Of a stretch of DNA of 64,000 nucleotides, positions 62,003 to 64,000 are shown one piece after another. The stretch comes from Cylindrotheca closterium (taxonomy: Eukaryota; Bacillariophyta; Bacillariophyceae; Bacillariales; Bacillariaceae). Both the position numbers and the translations under genes were made by a program. Numbering within the stretch: position 1 is the stretch's first letter; each line of letters opens with the position of its first letter. The stretch lies in assembly GCA_933822405.4 (NCBI GenBank), contig CAKOGP040001714.1, positions 392,498-456,497 of the forward strand, read 5' to 3'. Below the pieces are notes generated by a model. That model was not told the origin of the DNA and did not search any database. It worked only from the letters and a program-made list of their open reading frames with translations.

Positions 62003-64000
62003 ATGGCTGCTGTTATTCAATTTCGTAACTGGTGCGAAGTTGATCTCCTTATTCGACCCGTTCTCATGCAACACATGACCGATGTTGAAGGCCTTGACTC
62101 TGTTGATTCCTTCGCCAACAGAACCACTTCTCAAGTTTGTGAAGACATCAAATCCATGTGAAGAGCTCCTGATCCCAACAATGCAAATGCAACTATTGGA
62201 GTCACCGCTCGTGAAGCGATGACAATCCATCGTATCTCCAAATATGGGAAGCTCCTCATTTTGGTTCAAAGAACCCATACACCAGCCCTTAGAACCATTC
62301 CAAATCTCCTTTTTATTGGTCAATTCTATGATGAAAACCCAGATCTTATGGAAGGGGACTCCTACCCACTTCCTCCACATCCTCCAAAGTTCAACAATTG
62401 CGATGGTCGAATCATGATGGAAAACATTGAAAGTTGGGCTCGTACTGCCTATGGTTACCGTGGAATTTGCCTTGATTATATTTTCCGTGAAAATTCTGCA
62501 CTTCCACTCGTTGGTGACCCTGGTTTTCTCAAAGCCGATGATGGCACTCGCTCTATTGACGAAGAACTTGTCCGACGTGCTGCTCATACTGGCGCTGTGT
62601 TCCATTGTAACAACCAGAAATTTTGGGTTATGCTCCATGCCGTCACTCATGAAACCGATGCTTACAATCACGTTTGTCAATTTGCTCCAACTTTGAAAGG
62701 CCAAGCTGCATACTTCGCTCGTTTTGCACAGTATCGTGGAAGGGGGCACTTCACCAATGAACGCCAAGCTGCTGTCCGTGTCCTTGCAACACTTCACTGA
62801 AGCTTGGGGCTTCACTTGGAATACTTTGATCAGTGGCCTAATTGGAGCCTTCAACGACCTTGAGTTGAACGGTGATCCACGCTCTGATGCAAATAAGGTT
62901 GACATACTCCTTGAGAAAACTGTTGGAGATTCCTCACTTTCCAATGGAAGATCAAATATTACAGGAGATGCCGTTCTCCGCTCCAACTTCCAAGGTGCCA
63001 TCGATTATTTAACAACACAAGTCTTAGCTGCAGGTAACGACAACACCCAGCGCTGCAATCGACAACTTGCTGCTTTCACACAAGGTGGTGGTGGCGGATG
63101 TGGTGGTGATGGGAGAAGTGGAGGCCGTGGCCAAGGAAATGGTGCCTCAAACCGCCTGCAATCAAATGTTCCGGATCGCTTTAGCCGCAATGGTATCCTA
63201 CTAAATGATGGAGATTATTCAAATCAAATCTGGAGAAAGGAGTTTACGCAAGAAGAAAGAAATATTTGTCTAGAGAATCGCCGCAATGGTGGTTGTGGTG
63301 GTTGTGGCCGAAGAGGCCGCGAAGGCCGTGGTGGTCGCGGTCGTGGTATCATAGCTGTCCATGATGGACGAGCTGATCAAGAGGAAACAAAAGAAGAAGA
63401 TAATACTGATGGGCGTGGGGCAGGTGTAGGAATGAGTCGTCGCCGTCGCAACAATGGTGGCCGCGATTGACTAGCAACCTCATCTGTTGGATCCCTCACA
63501 AGTACTTGCCCAAATTCTCATATGGCATTGGTGCTATCATCCACAAACAGTCTTACCAACCGATGTGAACTAGACTCGCACGCAGATACATGTGCTTTTG
63601 ATCCTGATGGATGTTGCGTCCTTTCAACGTCCTCTCAGTCAATCAATGTCACCGGTTTTCACAGTGGTTTAAAAATCAACGATGTTTGAATTGGAAATGT
63701 CTGCCTTGCCTATGACTGCCCATTTGATCATCGAACCTACTGTCTGCATTTCTGTGAAGTGCTTCTGATCCCTGGTCTAGGATCGCATCTGCTCTGTGTT
63801 GATCAACTGCGTGCCAACAACGTAGTGGTAAATGACGTGCCGTTAATTTGATTGCGGCCTGAACAACAAAACAGAGAAGCTCATGCTATTTTGACATCGG
63901 GTCTAAGGATCCCACTACTATTTGACAAACCAATTTCCTACTTTACATGTCACCAACCTACAGATGAAGAGGTCAGCGATATAATGGAGTTTCAACCTAT
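62003..64000 (+). mobile_element. Decayed Ty1/copia-type LTR retrotransposon (gag and protease part)
   Basis: The plus strand gives a copia polyprotein, running off the window edge. Gag part: MAAVIQFRNWCEVDLLIRPV, then SIDEELVRRAAHTGAVF, GDPRSDANKVDILLE, and a Gly/Arg-rich end (GGCGGCGRRGREGRGGRGRG) that likely binds RNA. The protease part follows in the same frame: CELDSHADTCAFD, with the aspartic-protease DSHADT, then LLIPGLGSHLLCVDQLRANNVVV. The frame is broken by TGA codons at 62159-62161, 63468-63470, 63687-63689 and 63849-63851, and by a frame shift near 62715. Integrase and reverse transcriptase would lie beyond the edge. The element is not autonomous as read. All four stops are TGA. 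Confidence 0.9.

Noticed and set aside
61982..63001. 339-codon minus-strand open frame
   Set aside because: It lies antisense to the copia gag, which has clear family motifs on the plus strand; the minus-strand protein has no known features.
1..64000. tRNA, rRNA or CRISPR
   Set aside because: No cloverleaf, rRNA core or regularly spaced array was recognised by eye; a covariance-model search would be needed to exclude tRNAs.

Overview
The window is nuclear DNA of a photosynthetic stramenopile, almost certainly a diatom and probably a pennate one; the species cannot be read from the sequence. Four things point there. Nuclear genes encode plastid proteins whose signal peptide ends in an ASAFAP-like site with Phe at +1 (release factor 1, a lumenal cyclophilin, a Lon-domain protein). 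Fifteen short GT-AG introns (67-146 bp, one of 273 bp) interrupt otherwise dense genes. Diatom-typical families occur (DUF6824, kinase-less LRR receptor-like proteins, BspA-type LRR proteins, large TPR proteins). A decayed Ty1/copia element of the diatom type lies at the right edge. All introns given here were placed by eye, and each restores the reading frame and a family motif across the junction.

Layout. 1-15.2 kb: a secreted Asn-rich protein (cut by the edge), plastid RF1, a J-domain protein with BRCT-, UIM- and OTU-like parts, a CRAL-TRIO/DUF6824 fusion, a calpain-type protease, a thylakoid-lumen cyclophilin, a BAR-like coiled-coil protein and a small conserved-looking protein. 15.2-28.6 kb: a tandem duplication of an L-lactate-permease-family transporter. 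The duplicated block also carries the 3' end of a convergent LRR receptor gene, leaving a pseudogene after copy 1 and the intact 1853-residue gene after copy 2. 28.6-32.5 kb: 3.9 kb without a convincing gene, holding nested palindromes and a degenerate repeat array. 32.5-48.9 kb: a BspA-LRR/ankyrin-like protein, a TauD-type dioxygenase, a plastid Lon N-domain protein, a TPR protein, a lumenal peroxiredoxin Q, a small unknown gene, a tandem pair of Ser-rich TPR proteins and a four-exon STAND-type ATPase. 49-54.4 kb: two more LRR receptor-like genes and a small membrane protein that looks like a receptor without its ectodomain. 55.5-60.5 kb: a short-chain dehydrogenase, a CAX-type cation exchanger and a protein with a possible PH-like C-terminus. 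60.6-64 kb: a piggyBac transposase relic and a decayed copia element running off the edge.

There is no operon logic. The shared themes are chloroplast proteins (RF1, cyclophilin, PrxQ, Lon-domain protein), membrane receptors without kinase domains, and local tandem duplication followed by gene conversion or decay. The most unusual observations are the CAP-Gly-like domain at the cytoplasmic end of an LRR receptor, the BRCT-UIM-J-OTU-like protein, the CRAL-TRIO/DUF6824 fusion, and strong enrichment of the palindrome TACCGGTA in intergenic DNA.
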